From assembly GCA_013349435.1 (NCBI GenBank), contig DUZQ01000003.1:1-64000 (forward strand): DNA of 64,000 nucleotides. Direction: 5' to 3'. This stretch comes from Planctomycetota bacterium (GTDB taxonomy: Bacteria; Planctomycetota; Phycisphaerae; Sedimentisphaerales; Anaerohalosphaeraceae). This document shows, one piece after another, positions 6,516 to 14,929 of the stretch. The translations under genes and the position numbers were made by a program. A model generated the notes under the pieces. The model made no database searches and had not been told where the DNA came from. It worked only from the letters and a program-made list of their open reading frames with translations. The first letter of the stretch is position 1, and every line of letters starts with the position of its first letter.

Positions 6516-7661
6516 ATGTCGGATAAAGCCAAAAGCAGTTCCCCAAATGAGCTTACTGCACACTATATTCTGCGTTGGTTCTCTCCCCGGTGGTTTATAT
6601 TTGTGATGGGTACTGGAGCATTAGCCAATATATATCAACTTATCGCGGGTAAGCCGGATGGTTTGCTTCATAATCTGGCTGTCTTATTCCTGACACTTGC
6701 AATCGCTGTTTTCTTCACAGCTTTAGTCTTTCTTATCGTCCGTTTTGTAGTAGGCATGGATTGTATTTTGAAGGAATGGAGGCATGCAAGCCTTATCCAG
6801 TTTTACTCAACCATTTCCATTGCGGCGGCCGTATGCGCTACGGGTTTGTTCAATGTTCCCCTTTCGTTTATTTCAAAAGCCCTGGCACATAATTTAGCTG
6901 TTATATTCTGGTGGATATCTCTTGTGGTAGGGCTGTTTTTTATTTTCTTTACACCCTTTAAGGTAACCAGCGGCAATCACGCACAGCCGAGAAGAGCTTT
7001 AGGTTTCTGGTTTTTAGCTCCGGTTGGTCTTTTTGTTTTGGTTTTTGCAGGTAATTTCTGGGCCTTGCAAATGCCGGACCAGGCTCATGTAAAAAATATC
7101 TTGTTTCTTAATACCCTCATATTAGGAGTTGCTATTCCTCTTACTACAATAATTTACACGATTGTTTTATTCAGGGCTCTGTTCTACAACTTTCCCCGCA
7201 GAGATGTTGCTCCGAGTTTTATGATAGGTGTTGCCCCGGTGGGAGTCTCAGTTATTGCGATAAATACAATAATACCGGTACTCGGAAAAAGCGGTATCGC
7301 GATTATTACCCCCGAAGCCCTTGCCCCTTTTATTAAAGTTATATCCTTATTGCTCTGGAGTTTTGGTTTATGGTGGCTCATTTATGCGATCCTTACGATA
7401 GTGCTTTATATGGTGAAACACAGGGTTCCTGTAACTTTAGGGTACTGGGCTTTTATATTTCCGCCGGCGGCATATACTATCGCTACTTTAATCCTCGCAA
7501 AGTCACTAAGTCTGCCTTTACTAAAGAATTTTGCAGTGGTTTTGACGATAGTATTTACTCTGTGGTGGGCCGTGAATTTCGTTCTTACTATCAGAGGAAT
7601 GGTCAATAAAACTATTTTTGATGTCTCTCCAACGTTTAAGGGCGACATCCCATATCTATAA
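6516..7661 (+). CDS. TehA/SLAC1-family anion channel or C4-dicarboxylate transporter
   Basis: A 381-residue inner-membrane protein with about ten hydrophobic segments and the family opening RWFSPRWFIFVMGTGAL. The SLAC1/TehA/Mae1 family moves anions such as malate, sulfite or nitrate. Substrate cannot be read from the sequence. It starts 18 nt after the porin gene behind GAAAAGGAG and is followed 20 nt later by a pentapeptide-repeat gene, so an operon is likely. Confidence 0.85.
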   Translation: MSDKAKSSSPNELTAHYILRWFSPRWFIFVMGTGALANIYQLIAGKPDGLLHNLAVLFLTLAIAVFFTALVFLIVRFVVGMDCILKEWRHASLIQFYSTISIAAAVCATGLFNVPLSFISKALAHNLAVIFWWISLVVGLFFIFFTPFKVTSGNHAQPRRALGFWFLAPVGLFVLVFAGNFWALQMPDQAHVKNILFLNTLILGVAIPLTTIIYTIVLFRALFYNFPRRDVAPSFMIGVAPVGVSVIAINTIIPVLGKSGIAIITPEALAPFIKVISLLLWSFGLWWLIYAILTIVLYMVKHRVPVTLGYWAFIFPPAAYTIATLILAKSLSLPLLKNFAVVLTIVFTLWWAVNFVLTIRGMVNKTIFDVSPTFKGDIPYL

Positions 7662-7681
7662 TTGTAAAGGAAGGTAAAATT

Positions 7682-8311
7682 ATGACGAAGAAACTGATTT
7701 TCATGAAGGGCCAGGAGTTTATACAAAAGATTTTGTCGGGAGAAAGAGATTTTGCAAACATAGAATTAGAGCAGGATTTCGATTTGTCCGGCTATGAAGG
7801 ATTTGATGAACTGCAAACCTATCTTAAGAATGCCGACCTCGAAGAAAAACCACTGATTGTGGAAAATTCTAAATTCAGGCAATTAGATGCCGACGGTCTA
7901 TATTTGCCCTTCTTGAAAGCCAATAATGCGAATTTTAAGCACGGCACTTTTATGTCAGCAAACTTTGAGAGTGCTCAATTCAAAAATGCTGATTTTCGGT
8001 ATGCCAGATTAGCCCAGGTAAATATGAAAAATTCAAATTTAGAAAACTCGGATTTAAGACAAGCAGATTTGTATTTATCATCTTTAATTGGAACAATATT
8101 GACAGGGGCCGATTTTTCCGGAGCAAGTTTGCAGTTCACAAATATGCAGGCCGCGGATGTAAAAGGCATTAAGAATTTAGGGCTGGCACGTTTTGTCGAG
8201 ACAACAAATTTTCAGTTTGCCGATTTAACTGAAAAAGAAAAAAGTGTTATTAGAAGAGAATTGTGGGCCCAACAGGGCAAAAAAAGAAGATTATTCGGAG
8301 GTAGCGGATAA
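7682..8311 (+). CDS. pentapeptide-repeat protein
   Basis: A 209-residue protein whose middle (about residues 55-160) follows the A(D/N)LXX pattern (ANFESAQFKNADFRYARL, NSNLENSDLRQADL), which folds into a right-handed quadrilateral beta-helix. The N-terminal 50 residues are acidic. Some such proteins mimic DNA and protect gyrase; most have unknown roles. The ribosome-binding site AAAGGAAGG precedes the ATG at 7682, and its position behind porin and channel genes suggests co-expression. Confidence 0.85.
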   Translation: MTKKLIFMKGQEFIQKILSGERDFANIELEQDFDLSGYEGFDELQTYLKNADLEEKPLIVENSKFRQLDADGLYLPFLKANNANFKHGTFMSANFESAQFKNADFRYARLAQVNMKNSNLENSDLRQADLYLSSLIGTILTGADFSGASLQFTNMQAADVKGIKNLGLARFVETTNFQFADLTEKEKSVIRRELWAQQGKKRRLFGGSG

Positions 8312-8374
8312 ATACAAAAGTGGTTGTTAAGAATACATTATCAAGAAGGAAATTGAAAGAAAGGTATTTGTGTT

Positions 8375-8782
8375 ATGGAAAATACATACTTGTTTAGGGC
8401 AAAGAGTTCAAAATCTGTTCAGGATTTTATCGAAAGCTTAAAGGAAAATGCGTCGAAGTTTGATTATTATGTGCGATATGTTTTTAATAAAAGACAAGAG
8501 TACGAGCAACGCGGTATTAGTGTTGAAGACCATTTTAATGCCTATCAGGTTATGTTGTGCAGTTTCAATTATAAGGGTTTGCAGAAGAATATTGAGCGGC
8601 TTGCGGTTTTGCTGCTGCCGAAACAGGTTGTAGTATATGAAAGAGATGGAGTTACAAATATACTTTATTTACCATTTAGCGAAGAATTTATCAGGGAAGT
8701 ATTACCTGAGGATGAACAGTTTGCGGTTAATCAAAGCAAGGCTTGTCGAAGAATAATAAAATTGATTGAAGCGTCCAAATAA
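8375..8782 (+). CDS. small protein with weak DUF302-like similarity
   Basis: A 135-residue soluble protein. The segment YQVMLCSFNYKGLQKNIERL followed by LLPKQVVVYERDG is similar in order to the cysteine-plus-LPC/vvYE pattern of DUF302 proteins, which often lie beside sulfur and thiol redox genes. I base this on recall, so the match is weak. It follows the pentapeptide gene by 63 nt with AGAAAGG upstream. No catalytic residues can be named. Confidence 0.5.
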   Translation: MENTYLFRAKSSKSVQDFIESLKENASKFDYYVRYVFNKRQEYEQRGISVEDHFNAYQVMLCSFNYKGLQKNIERLAVLLLPKQVVVYERDGVTNILYLPFSEEFIREVLPEDEQFAVNQSKACRRIIKLIEASK

Positions 8783-8822
8783 ATTGGAACAGGCCGGTAT
8801 AAATTTCTCACAGAGATAACAA

Positions 8823-9044
8823 ATGGAACAGACATTTAGCGCAACGGAAATAAAGGTTGGTTTTCATCCGGCCGGTTACAGGATAGATAAAACGGCATCG
8901 CCGATGAACAGATATACGAAATGGGACATTTTAGAGGGTGATAAATGGTGTAATCCGAAGCCGGTTTGTTTCGACTCTTTGCCGCAGCAAGGCTGGATTG
9001 CAGTGGATAAATTTGATTGGAACGAAGTTAATACGACAGGATAA
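8823..9044 (+). CDS. hypothetical 73-residue protein
   Basis: The frame (MEQTFSATEIKVGFHPAGYR to NEVNTTG) ends 14 nt before the transporter gene and follows the previous one by 40 nt. It contains two cysteines and several Trp and Lys residues but no motif that I recognise. The ribosome-binding site is weak. Its tight place in the gene run is the main reason for accepting it. Confidence 0.5.
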   Translation: MEQTFSATEIKVGFHPAGYRIDKTASPMNRYTKWDILEGDKWCNPKPVCFDSLPQQGWIAVDKFDWNEVNTTG

Positions 9045-9058
9045 CGGAACGAAAGATT

Positions 9059-9862
9059 ATGTTAGCCCTTGGTATAGCCATCCTATCCATTCTGGTCATT
9101 TCGGTGCTGATGAGCATGACCGGTCGTGGTGGAGGCAACTTTTATGTTCCTGTGTTAGTGGCTTGCGGATTGCCTATGCTTCGAGCGGCTACATCTGCAC
9201 AATGTATCCTGCTGTGCACGGCTATGTCGGCTGCGCTGGTCTTTCAGAAGGGCCGTTCAATTGACTGGAAGCTTGCGATGGTGATCGATCCACCAACAGA
9301 TGTGATGGCTTTAGTGGGTGGATACTATGCACATCTTTTGCCGGGCGGGGTTTTGAAGTTTGTTTTTGCCGGTTTACTTCTATTGTCGGGCTTGTTCATG
9401 TTGCGACCTGTGAAAAACAGACCGCTTCTCAAAAAGAAAAAATTTGGCTTCTGGCATTGCAAGTTCGGTGAGTATGAATATGATGTGAATTTGTGGTTGG
9501 CCCTGCCGATCACCGCGGTGACCGGCTTGATTGCGGGAATGGTCGGGATATCCGGAGGGTCTTTCAAGGTCCCATTGATGGTTATTGGCTGTGGTGTACC
9601 CATGCGCGTGGCGGTAGGCACATCTTCTGCCATGGTCGCAGCCACGGCTTTTATGGGAATGGTGGGGCACTGGGCAGCCGGTGATTTCAACACGTTGTGG
9701 ACTGTTCCCATGAGCGCCGCGGCGATAACAGGAGGACTTGTTGGCGGTGTATTTTCTCTTAAAACAAAGCCGAAAAACCTTAAAAAAATATTCGCTTTTA
9801 CAACTTTTGGAGCGGCTTTATTTATGGTAATAAACTCATGGCTATTACTTCGAAATGGATAG
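9059..9862 (+). CDS. TauE/SafE-family permease
   Basis: A 267-residue membrane protein with two sets of hydrophobic segments carrying the family repeats: GGGNFYVPVLVACGLPMLRAATSA in the first half and GMVGISGGSFKVPLM with a following GVPMRVAVGTSSA in the second. TauE/SafE proteins are proposed exporters of sulfite, sulfoacetate or related organosulfur anions. The gene lies 8 nt before an Fe-S ATPase gene and near DsrE and OsmC genes, which fits a sulfur theme. Confidence 0.85.
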   Translation: MLALGIAILSILVISVLMSMTGRGGGNFYVPVLVACGLPMLRAATSAQCILLCTAMSAALVFQKGRSIDWKLAMVIDPPTDVMALVGGYYAHLLPGGVLKFVFAGLLLLSGLFMLRPVKNRPLLKKKKFGFWHCKFGEYEYDVNLWLALPITAVTGLIAGMVGISGGSFKVPLMVIGCGVPMRVAVGTSSAMVAATAFMGMVGHWAAGDFNTLWTVPMSAAAITGGLVGGVFSLKTKPKNLKKIFAFTTFGAALFMVINSWLLLRNG

Positions 9863-9870
9863 GTGGCAAT

Positions 9871-10728
9871 ATGCAAATAGCGGTCGCAAGCGGTAAAGGT
9901 GGTACGGGCAAAACAACAATAGCAACGAATCTGGCATGCTCAATTGCTCAGACGGGCGAAGTTGTTCAGTATCTTGATTGTGATGTTGAGGAGCCGAACG
10001 GCCATATATTTTTGAAGCCGGATATAGCGGAAACGCAAAGTGTTACTATCGGCGTGCCCCAGGTTGATACCGAATTGTGTAACGGCTGTGGGGAATGCGG
10101 CAGGCTTTGTCAGTACAGCGCTATCATTTGCCTTAAGGACAAAGCGATGACTTTCGAGCAGTTGTGTCATTCATGCGGCGGCTGTATGCTGGTTTGCCCG
10201 ACCGGGGCCATCAAGGAGAAAGCCAAGGAAATCGGCTTTGCCGACTTTGGTTCGGCAAACGGCGTGAAGTTCGGGCAGGGTCGACTGAAAATCGGTGATA
10301 TTCATACACCGTCATTGATAAAACGAGTTAAAACCAATTCACTCGATGAAGGCGTGGTCATTATCGACGTTCCTCCCGGGACCTCCTGCCCTGTGATTGA
10401 GGCGGTCAAAGGTGCCGATTTTGTCTTGCTGGTAACCGAGCCGACACCGTTCGGATTGAATGATTTGAAGTTGGCGGTATCGATGGTAAGAGAACTGAAG
10501 CTGCCTTTTGCTGTGGTGGTAAATCAGAGCGATATAGGCGACGCGAAGGTGCACCAGTATTGTGCCGGGGAAGATATAGAAATAATTCTTGAGATACCGA
10601 ACGACCGCAGAATCGCAGAGGCTTATTCGGTCGGCAGGATGATTGTTGACGTTTTGCCCGAATACAGGAAAGATTTTGCAGGTTTATACAAAAGTGTCAC
10701 CGGAAAGCTTAAAGGCTCAAACAAATGA
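9871..10728 (+). CDS. MinD-like ATPase with 2[4Fe-4S] ferredoxin insert
   Basis: A 285-residue protein from the ATG at 9871 (GGTGG upstream). The deviant Walker A ASGKGGTGKTT (residues 6-16) and DCDVEEP mark the MinD/CobQ fold. A ferredoxin insert (about residues 70-115) carries CNGCGECGRLC and CHSCGGCMLVCP; DVPPGTSCP is the switch region. Proteins of this type occur in pairs beside orange-protein genes in Desulfovibrio and other anaerobes (the ORP complex). A second copy is at 13120. The next gene overlaps its stop by 4 nt. Confidence 0.9.
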   Translation: MQIAVASGKGGTGKTTIATNLACSIAQTGEVVQYLDCDVEEPNGHIFLKPDIAETQSVTIGVPQVDTELCNGCGECGRLCQYSAIICLKDKAMTFEQLCHSCGGCMLVCPTGAIKEKAKEIGFADFGSANGVKFGQGRLKIGDIHTPSLIKRVKTNSLDEGVVIIDVPPGTSCPVIEAVKGADFVLLVTEPTPFGLNDLKLAVSMVRELKLPFAVVVNQSDIGDAKVHQYCAGEDIEIILEIPNDRRIAEAYSVGRMIVDVLPEYRKDFAGLYKSVTGKLKGSNK

Positions 10729-11120
10729 AAAGAGATGACCCCGATTTTATGGAAAGGATAAGCCTCGACCTGGAGACTCGGCGGGTGGCGTGTAAAATTC
10801 TTGACGTAAAAGATATGACGGGCAAAGAAGATTTGAAAAAAGCTTACCGGCGAGTCGCAATGAGGTTTCACCCTGATAAAAATCCGAACGACCCTGATGC
10901 GAAAAAGAAATTTACACTTGCCAAATGTGCGTATGAGCTTCTGGCGGAGGATAAACCGTGCGCCGAGTTGCTGAATGAAATTAATTCCTGGCCGGGTGTT
11001 CCCGATGACAGCAAATACAGGCTTGATAATCCTTGGGGGCATTTTTTGTGGTGGCGTGAAAAGTTTTTCGATTCCGAAAAAAGCCAAGGCGCAAAGGGCA
11101 AACGTTCTTCCTGCATTTAA
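10725..11120 (+). CDS. J-domain protein
   Basis: A 131-residue protein overlapping the preceding ATPase gene by ATGA. A J-domain (about residues 25-75) is visible: LKKAYRRVAMRFHPDKN with the HPD tripeptide that stimulates DnaK ATPase. No Gly/Phe or zinc-finger region of DnaJ follows; instead there is a Trp-rich tail (NPWGHFLWWREKFF). It may recruit Hsp70 for assembly of the neighbouring Fe-S proteins, much as HscB does for IscU; that is inference from the overlap. Confidence 0.85.
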   Translation: MKRDDPDFMERISLDLETRRVACKILDVKDMTGKEDLKKAYRRVAMRFHPDKNPNDPDAKKKFTLAKCAYELLAEDKPCAELLNEINSWPGVPDDSKYRLDNPWGHFLWWREKFFDSEKSQGAKGKRSSCI

Positions 11121-11146
11121 CAAAGCTTTCTTAGCCGGGTTTTGTT

Positions 11147-11740
11147 ATGGAAAAATACCTCAAAGCATGCAAAACGGATTTTTGGAAGGAGATTTTCAAG
11201 GCTGAGTTAGGCTATATTTTGCAAGAGCTGGAAGGTGCCAAGGATATTTTGAGTGTCGGTTGTGGACCGGCGATTATAGAAGCCGGCTTGAGCGGACACG
11301 GTTTTAAGGTTACAGGTTTGGATGTCTCTAAAGAGGCTTTGGAGCAAGTGCCGAACGGTATCAGAACGGTGGCAGGCTCGGCGGAAAACATGGATTTTGC
11401 AGATTCTTGTTTTGATGCGGCTATTTATGTTGTTTCTCTTCAGTTTATCGAAAAATATAAGGAGGCTATTAAAGAAACCGCTCGAGTTCTGAGGCCGAAT
11501 GGCGGGATTTTGGTTATGCTGCTCAATCCGGTGTCTGAGTTTTTTAAGAAAAAGGCCGGCGACCCAGCCTCTTATTTAAGCAGGATTAGGCATACGGACC
11601 TAAAAGCGATTGAGAAAACGATGGCAGAACATTTTTCCATACAAACGGAGTACTTTTTAGGAATCAATGGAACGGAAATATTCCAAAGCCGGAATCCGAA
11701 ATTGGCTGCTTTGTATATTGTAAAAGGAACAATAGAATAA
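11147..11740 (+). CDS. class I SAM-dependent methyltransferase
   Basis: A 197-residue protein with a Rossmann-type motif I (ILSVGCGPAIIEAGLS, residues 38-53), motif II (VTGLDVSKEAL) and the motif IV region (FDAAIYVVSLQFIEKYKEAI) of the Methyltransf_11 type. The substrate is unknown. It stands 27 nt after the J-domain gene and 1 nt before the DsrE gene, so it belongs to the same operon. Confidence 0.85.
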   Translation: MEKYLKACKTDFWKEIFKAELGYILQELEGAKDILSVGCGPAIIEAGLSGHGFKVTGLDVSKEALEQVPNGIRTVAGSAENMDFADSCFDAAIYVVSLQFIEKYKEAIKETARVLRPNGGILVMLLNPVSEFFKKKAGDPASYLSRIRHTDLKAIEKTMAEHFSIQTEYFLGINGTEIFQSRNPKLAALYIVKGTIE

Positions 11741-11741
11741 C

Positions 11742-12095
11742 ATGAAAACGCTTTTTATATTTAACAGAAATCCTTACGACGGAACCGATGTAACCTGGAA
11801 CGGCCTTCGATTGGCTGAGCACCTGCTCAACATTGGTTTGGAGGTGAACATATTTTTGATGAACGATTCGGTCGATTTGGCTCGTGATGTAACCAAACCG
11901 ACTGAAGGTTACTTTGATTTGGGGAAAATGCTGAAGGATTTAATTGCTAAAGGCGTTCCAGTTAAAGTATGTGGTACCTGCAAGGTACGATGCGGTATCC
12001 ACAAGGGAGAGCCTTACTTTAAAGGAGCCCAGGAGGCAAAGATGACTGAACTGGCACAGTGGGTTGCGGATGCGGATAAGGTTATTTCGCTTTAG
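11742..12095 (+). CDS. DsrE/DsrF-like protein
   Basis: A 117-residue protein of the DsrE fold: MKTLFIFNRNPYDGTDVTWNGLRLA, a middle VNIFLMNDSV and a cysteine loop VCGTCKVRCGIHKGE. Family members carry persulfide sulfur (TusD, DsrE) or act in small-molecule binding. The two closely spaced cysteines of CGTC and the third in RCG could hold persulfide or metal. One base separates it from the methyltransferase gene. Confidence 0.85.
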   Translation: MKTLFIFNRNPYDGTDVTWNGLRLAEHLLNIGLEVNIFLMNDSVDLARDVTKPTEGYFDLGKMLKDLIAKGVPVKVCGTCKVRCGIHKGEPYFKGAQEAKMTELAQWVADADKVISL

Positions 12096-12104
12096 GCGTT
12101 ATTG

Positions 12105-12224
12105 ATGGGTCCTGTAAAACTATCTGATAACTTTTACGACAACATTAAGCCGCGTTTGTATCAACGTGTGGGCAGGGAACTGCGTTCGGCCAATCATGTG
12201 TTAGATAAAGGCCAAAGTTTATGA
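12105..12224 (+). pseudogene. methyltransferase N-terminal stub
   Basis: The 39-codon frame MGPVKLSDNFYDNIKPRLYQRVG... leads to [11 protein letters not shown], where intact class I methyltransferases of this kind continue with VLDLGCG. The frame ends in a TGA overlapping the ATG of the OsmC gene (TTATGA), so a deletion seems to have removed everything from motif I onward. It could still be translated as a leader coupled to osmC. Confidence 0.5.
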
Positions 12225-12664
12225 AACATGAAAGAACGTACATATTTAAGAATGCCGTATCTCGAAACCAGGATGAACCGGCAAAAGTGATATTTAGTGG
12301 TCATGGCCAGATGGAAATAGGAGCCGCTGCCGAATTTGGCGGCAGCGGACAAGGGCTGAATCCGGAGGAGATGTTTGTCGCTGCGATTAACAGTTGTTTG
12401 ATGAATACGTTTTTTTATTTTACGCAGAAGTTTAAAATCGAGATTTTGTCATATAGTTCGCAGGCTTCAGGCCAGCTTGAAAAACAGTCTGATGGTTTTC
12501 GGTTCACCAATGTCGAAGTTAGAGCAAAGGTTCAATTGCCTGAAGAAAAGTCTGCTGAAAAAATTCAGGAAGCGGGCCATTTAGCTGAGAAATATTGTCT
12601 TGTCTCTAAATCTGTCGCCTGCCCTGTAAATTATCAGTTGGAAATTGAGATTAAAGGAAAATAA
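12221..12664 (+). CDS. OsmC-family protein
   Basis: A 147-residue OsmC/Ohr-fold protein. The pattern [22 protein letters not shown] (about residues 46-67) contains the first cysteine, and [15 protein letters not shown] the second. These are the two positions used by OsmC and Ohr for peroxide reduction, so peroxidase or persulfide-related activity is plausible. Its start is fused to the stop of the methyltransferase stub. It lies between DsrE and ferredoxin genes. Confidence 0.85.
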   Translation: MKHERTYIFKNAVSRNQDEPAKVIFSGHGQMEIGAAAEFGGSGQGLNPEEMFVAAINSCLMNTFFYFTQKFKIEILSYSSQASGQLEKQSDGFRFTNVEVRAKVQLPEEKSAEKIQEAGHLAEKYCLVSKSVACPVNYQLEIEIKGK

Positions 12665-12684
12665 ATAATCAGGAGATTAAAAAC

Positions 12685-13050
12685 ATGCCATGGGTAAATG
12701 AGGATATGTGTGTGGGTTGTGGCGTATGTGTTGATGATTGCCCGGTAGGGGCGATTACACTGAAACAGGACCAGAAAGCGATTATCAACGAAGACGAATG
12801 TATTCGATGCGGTCGCTGTCACGAAGTATGTCCCGAGGAAGCTGTCCGGCACGATAGTGAAAGGATTCCGCAGGAAGTTGAAGCAAATGTAACAAAGACG
12901 ATAGAACTTTTAAAGCATTTTAAGACACCACAGGAACAGGGCCAATTTTACGAACGGATGATTCGCTACTTTAACAAAGAAAAAAAGGTTGCCGACCAGA
13001 CCATAGCCAAAATAACCGATATGAAAAATGCCATAAGCAAGGAAAGATAA
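12685..13050 (+). CDS. 2[4Fe-4S] ferredoxin with helical C-terminal extension
   Basis: A 121-residue protein: [16 protein letters not shown] (residues 9-24) and [16 protein letters not shown] (about 39-54) bind two [4Fe-4S] clusters. Beyond residue 60 a charged, probably helical tail of about 60 residues ([15 protein letters not shown]...) is unusual for simple ferredoxins and could dock to a partner such as the MinD-like ATPase encoded next. AGGAG precedes the ATG. Confidence 0.9.
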   Translation: MPWVNEDMCVGCGVCVDDCPVGAITLKQDQKAIINEDECIRCGRCHEVCPEEAVRHDSERIPQEVEANVTKTIELLKHFKTPQEQGQFYERMIRYFNKEKKVADQTIAKITDMKNAISKER

Positions 13051-13119
13051 TCCGGATATCAGCGGCAGTTTATTAACAAGCTTGTAATTGTGTGAATATA
13101 AACCAAGAAGGAAAGTTTT

Positions 13120-14007
13120 ATGAAGGAATTAGTAGTAATAAGCGGCAAAGGCGGGACGGGCAAGACAAGTATTGTGGCGGCATTTGCGAACCTTGCACAA
13201 AATGCCGTATTTGCCGACTGCGATGTTGATGCAGCCGACCTGCATTTGGTATTGGAGCCGAGAGTAAAACAGACTTTTGATTTTTCCGGCGGCAAGCAGG
13301 CGTCGATTATTGCTGAAAAATGTATCGGCTGCGGCAAATGCCGACAACTGTGCAGATTTGACGCGATAAACTTCAATGGTCCGGCAAACGACGTGGTAGC
13401 CGGGACCTTCACTGTTGACCCGATTTCCTGTGAAGGTTGTAAGGTATGCGTCCAGTTCTGCCCTGCAGATGCAATTGAGTTTAACGATAGTATAAACGGT
13501 CAATGGTTTATATCCGATACACGTTTCGGAACAATGGTTCATGCCAGGCTCGGCATTGCCGAGGAAAACAGCGGAAAACTCGTAACTCTTATTCGCAAGG
13601 AGGCCAAAAGAATAGCCGGCGAGGAAAAAAAGGATTTGCTTATTGTTGACGGTTCACCGGGAATCGGCTGTCCGGTTATTGCGTCGATAGCGGGGGCTGA
13701 TTTGGTTTTGGTGGTTACAGAGCCGACACTTTCCGGAAAACACGACTTAGGCAGGGTCGCGGAGTTGGCTGCCGGCTTCAATATCCCGACTCTGATTGCG
13801 ATAAATAAATTCGACCTGAATCCTGAAATGTCGGAGCAAATTGAAGAAGATGCCCGAAAGCACAATATAAAAGTTGTTGGAAAGATACGTTATGACAAGG
13901 CCTTTACCAAAGCGCAGATTCTCAAATGCTCGGTAACCGAATATACCGGCGGTGCGGTGGCAGAGGATATAAAAGCTTTATGGAGGAATGTTACCTATGC
14001 CTTTTAA
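13120..14007 (+). CDS. MinD-like ATPase with 2[4Fe-4S] ferredoxin insert, second copy
   Basis: A 295-residue homologue of the protein at 9871. Walker A is SGKGGTGKTS (residues 8-17), followed by ADCDVDAADLHL; the insert has CIGCGKCRQLC and CEGCKVCVQFCP; DGSPGIGCP is the switch region. The last codons overlap the Mrp gene. Two such ATPases plus Mrp and NifX-like proteins make up the ORP-type gene set, which in Desulfovibrio forms a complex (family knowledge). Confidence 0.9.
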   Translation: MKELVVISGKGGTGKTSIVAAFANLAQNAVFADCDVDAADLHLVLEPRVKQTFDFSGGKQASIIAEKCIGCGKCRQLCRFDAINFNGPANDVVAGTFTVDPISCEGCKVCVQFCPADAIEFNDSINGQWFISDTRFGTMVHARLGIAEENSGKLVTLIRKEAKRIAGEEKKDLLIVDGSPGIGCPVIASIAGADLVLVVTEPTLSGKHDLGRVAELAAGFNIPTLIAINKFDLNPEMSEQIEEDARKHNIKVVGKIRYDKAFTKAQILKCSVTEYTGGAVAEDIKALWRNVTYAF

Positions 14008-14815
14008 CGAAGAACAGCGAAAAAGGATGCAGCTTGAGCAGGAACAGATTAAAAAAAACATAAAACGTATCAAACACCAGATACTTGTCCTCAGCGGAAA
14101 AGGGGGTGTGGGCAAGAGCAGCATAGCGGTCAACTTAGCCGTCTGGCTTTCGATGAAGGGCAGGAAGGTCGGTCTGCTTGATATTGATATTCACGGGCCG
14201 AGTGTTCCGAAATTACTGAATCTTGAGCAGAGCGAACTGCGGGGTATAGGAGATAAAATCGAGCCGATTTCGTATAGCGACAAATTAAAAGTGATAAGTA
14301 TAGGTTTTTTAATACAGGATGAAAATGCCGCTTTGATATGGCGCGGCCCTATGAAGCATAACGTCATCAAACAATTTGTTTCCGATGTTTCCTGGGGCAG
14401 TCTGGATTACCTGATAGTCGATTGCCCGCCGGGAACCGGAGATGAGCCTTTGACGGTGGTACAGCTTTTAGGCAAGGCCGACGGCGCCGTTGTTGTTACC
14501 ACGCCTCAGCAGCTTGCCGTTACCGATGTCAGAAAGTGCATAACATTTTGCAGGCAACTGAATCTGCCCGTCCTGGGGGTAGTTGAAAATATGAGCGGCT
14601 TTGTGTGCCCGCACTGCAATAAGAGAACCGACATTTTCGGCGGCGACGGCGGCAGGCAAATGGCAACAGACCTTGACATACCGTTTTTGGGGGGCATCCC
14701 GATGGACCCCAATATGGTTTGGGCCGCTGATATGGGCAGGCCGTTTATCAGTTACAGTAATAACAGTCCTGCAGCCAAGGCCCTCAACGATGCATTCGAG
14801 CCGTTGCTCAGATAA
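13997..14815 (+). CDS. mrp: Mrp/NBP35-type Fe-S carrier ATPase
   Basis: The ATG at 13997 has GGAGG at the right distance and gives 272 residues; an ATG three codons upstream is too close to it. Motifs: VLSGKGGVGKSS (deviant Walker A), DIDIHGPSVPKLL, DCPPGTGDEPL, and the C-terminal FVCPHCNK whose CxxC bridges a shared [4Fe-4S] cluster in Mrp/ApbC dimers. It probably delivers clusters to apoproteins. It overlaps the preceding MinD-like gene by 11 nt, so the two are coupled. Confidence 0.9.
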   Translation: MPFNEEQRKRMQLEQEQIKKNIKRIKHQILVLSGKGGVGKSSIAVNLAVWLSMKGRKVGLLDIDIHGPSVPKLLNLEQSELRGIGDKIEPISYSDKLKVISIGFLIQDENAALIWRGPMKHNVIKQFVSDVSWGSLDYLIVDCPPGTGDEPLTVVQLLGKADGAVVVTTPQQLAVTDVRKCITFCRQLNLPVLGVVENMSGFVCPHCNKRTDIFGGDGGRQMATDLDIPFLGGIPMDPNMVWAADMGRPFISYSNNSPAAKALNDAFEPLLR

Positions 14816-14929
14816 AGCGGTCGGAAAATTCAAAATGCTTTTTGCGATAAATGTTTTGTGTTTTTGATAAAAATAAATAGAATCTGAAAATTGACACAAC
14901 ATTAAATATTTTTGAAGGTGAGTCGGATT

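Noticed and set aside
14891-14929. TTGACA at 14891 as the -35 box of the DAHP synthase promoter
   Set aside because: No acceptable -10 hexamer lies 16-18 nt downstream, and the position would run into the ribosome-binding site.
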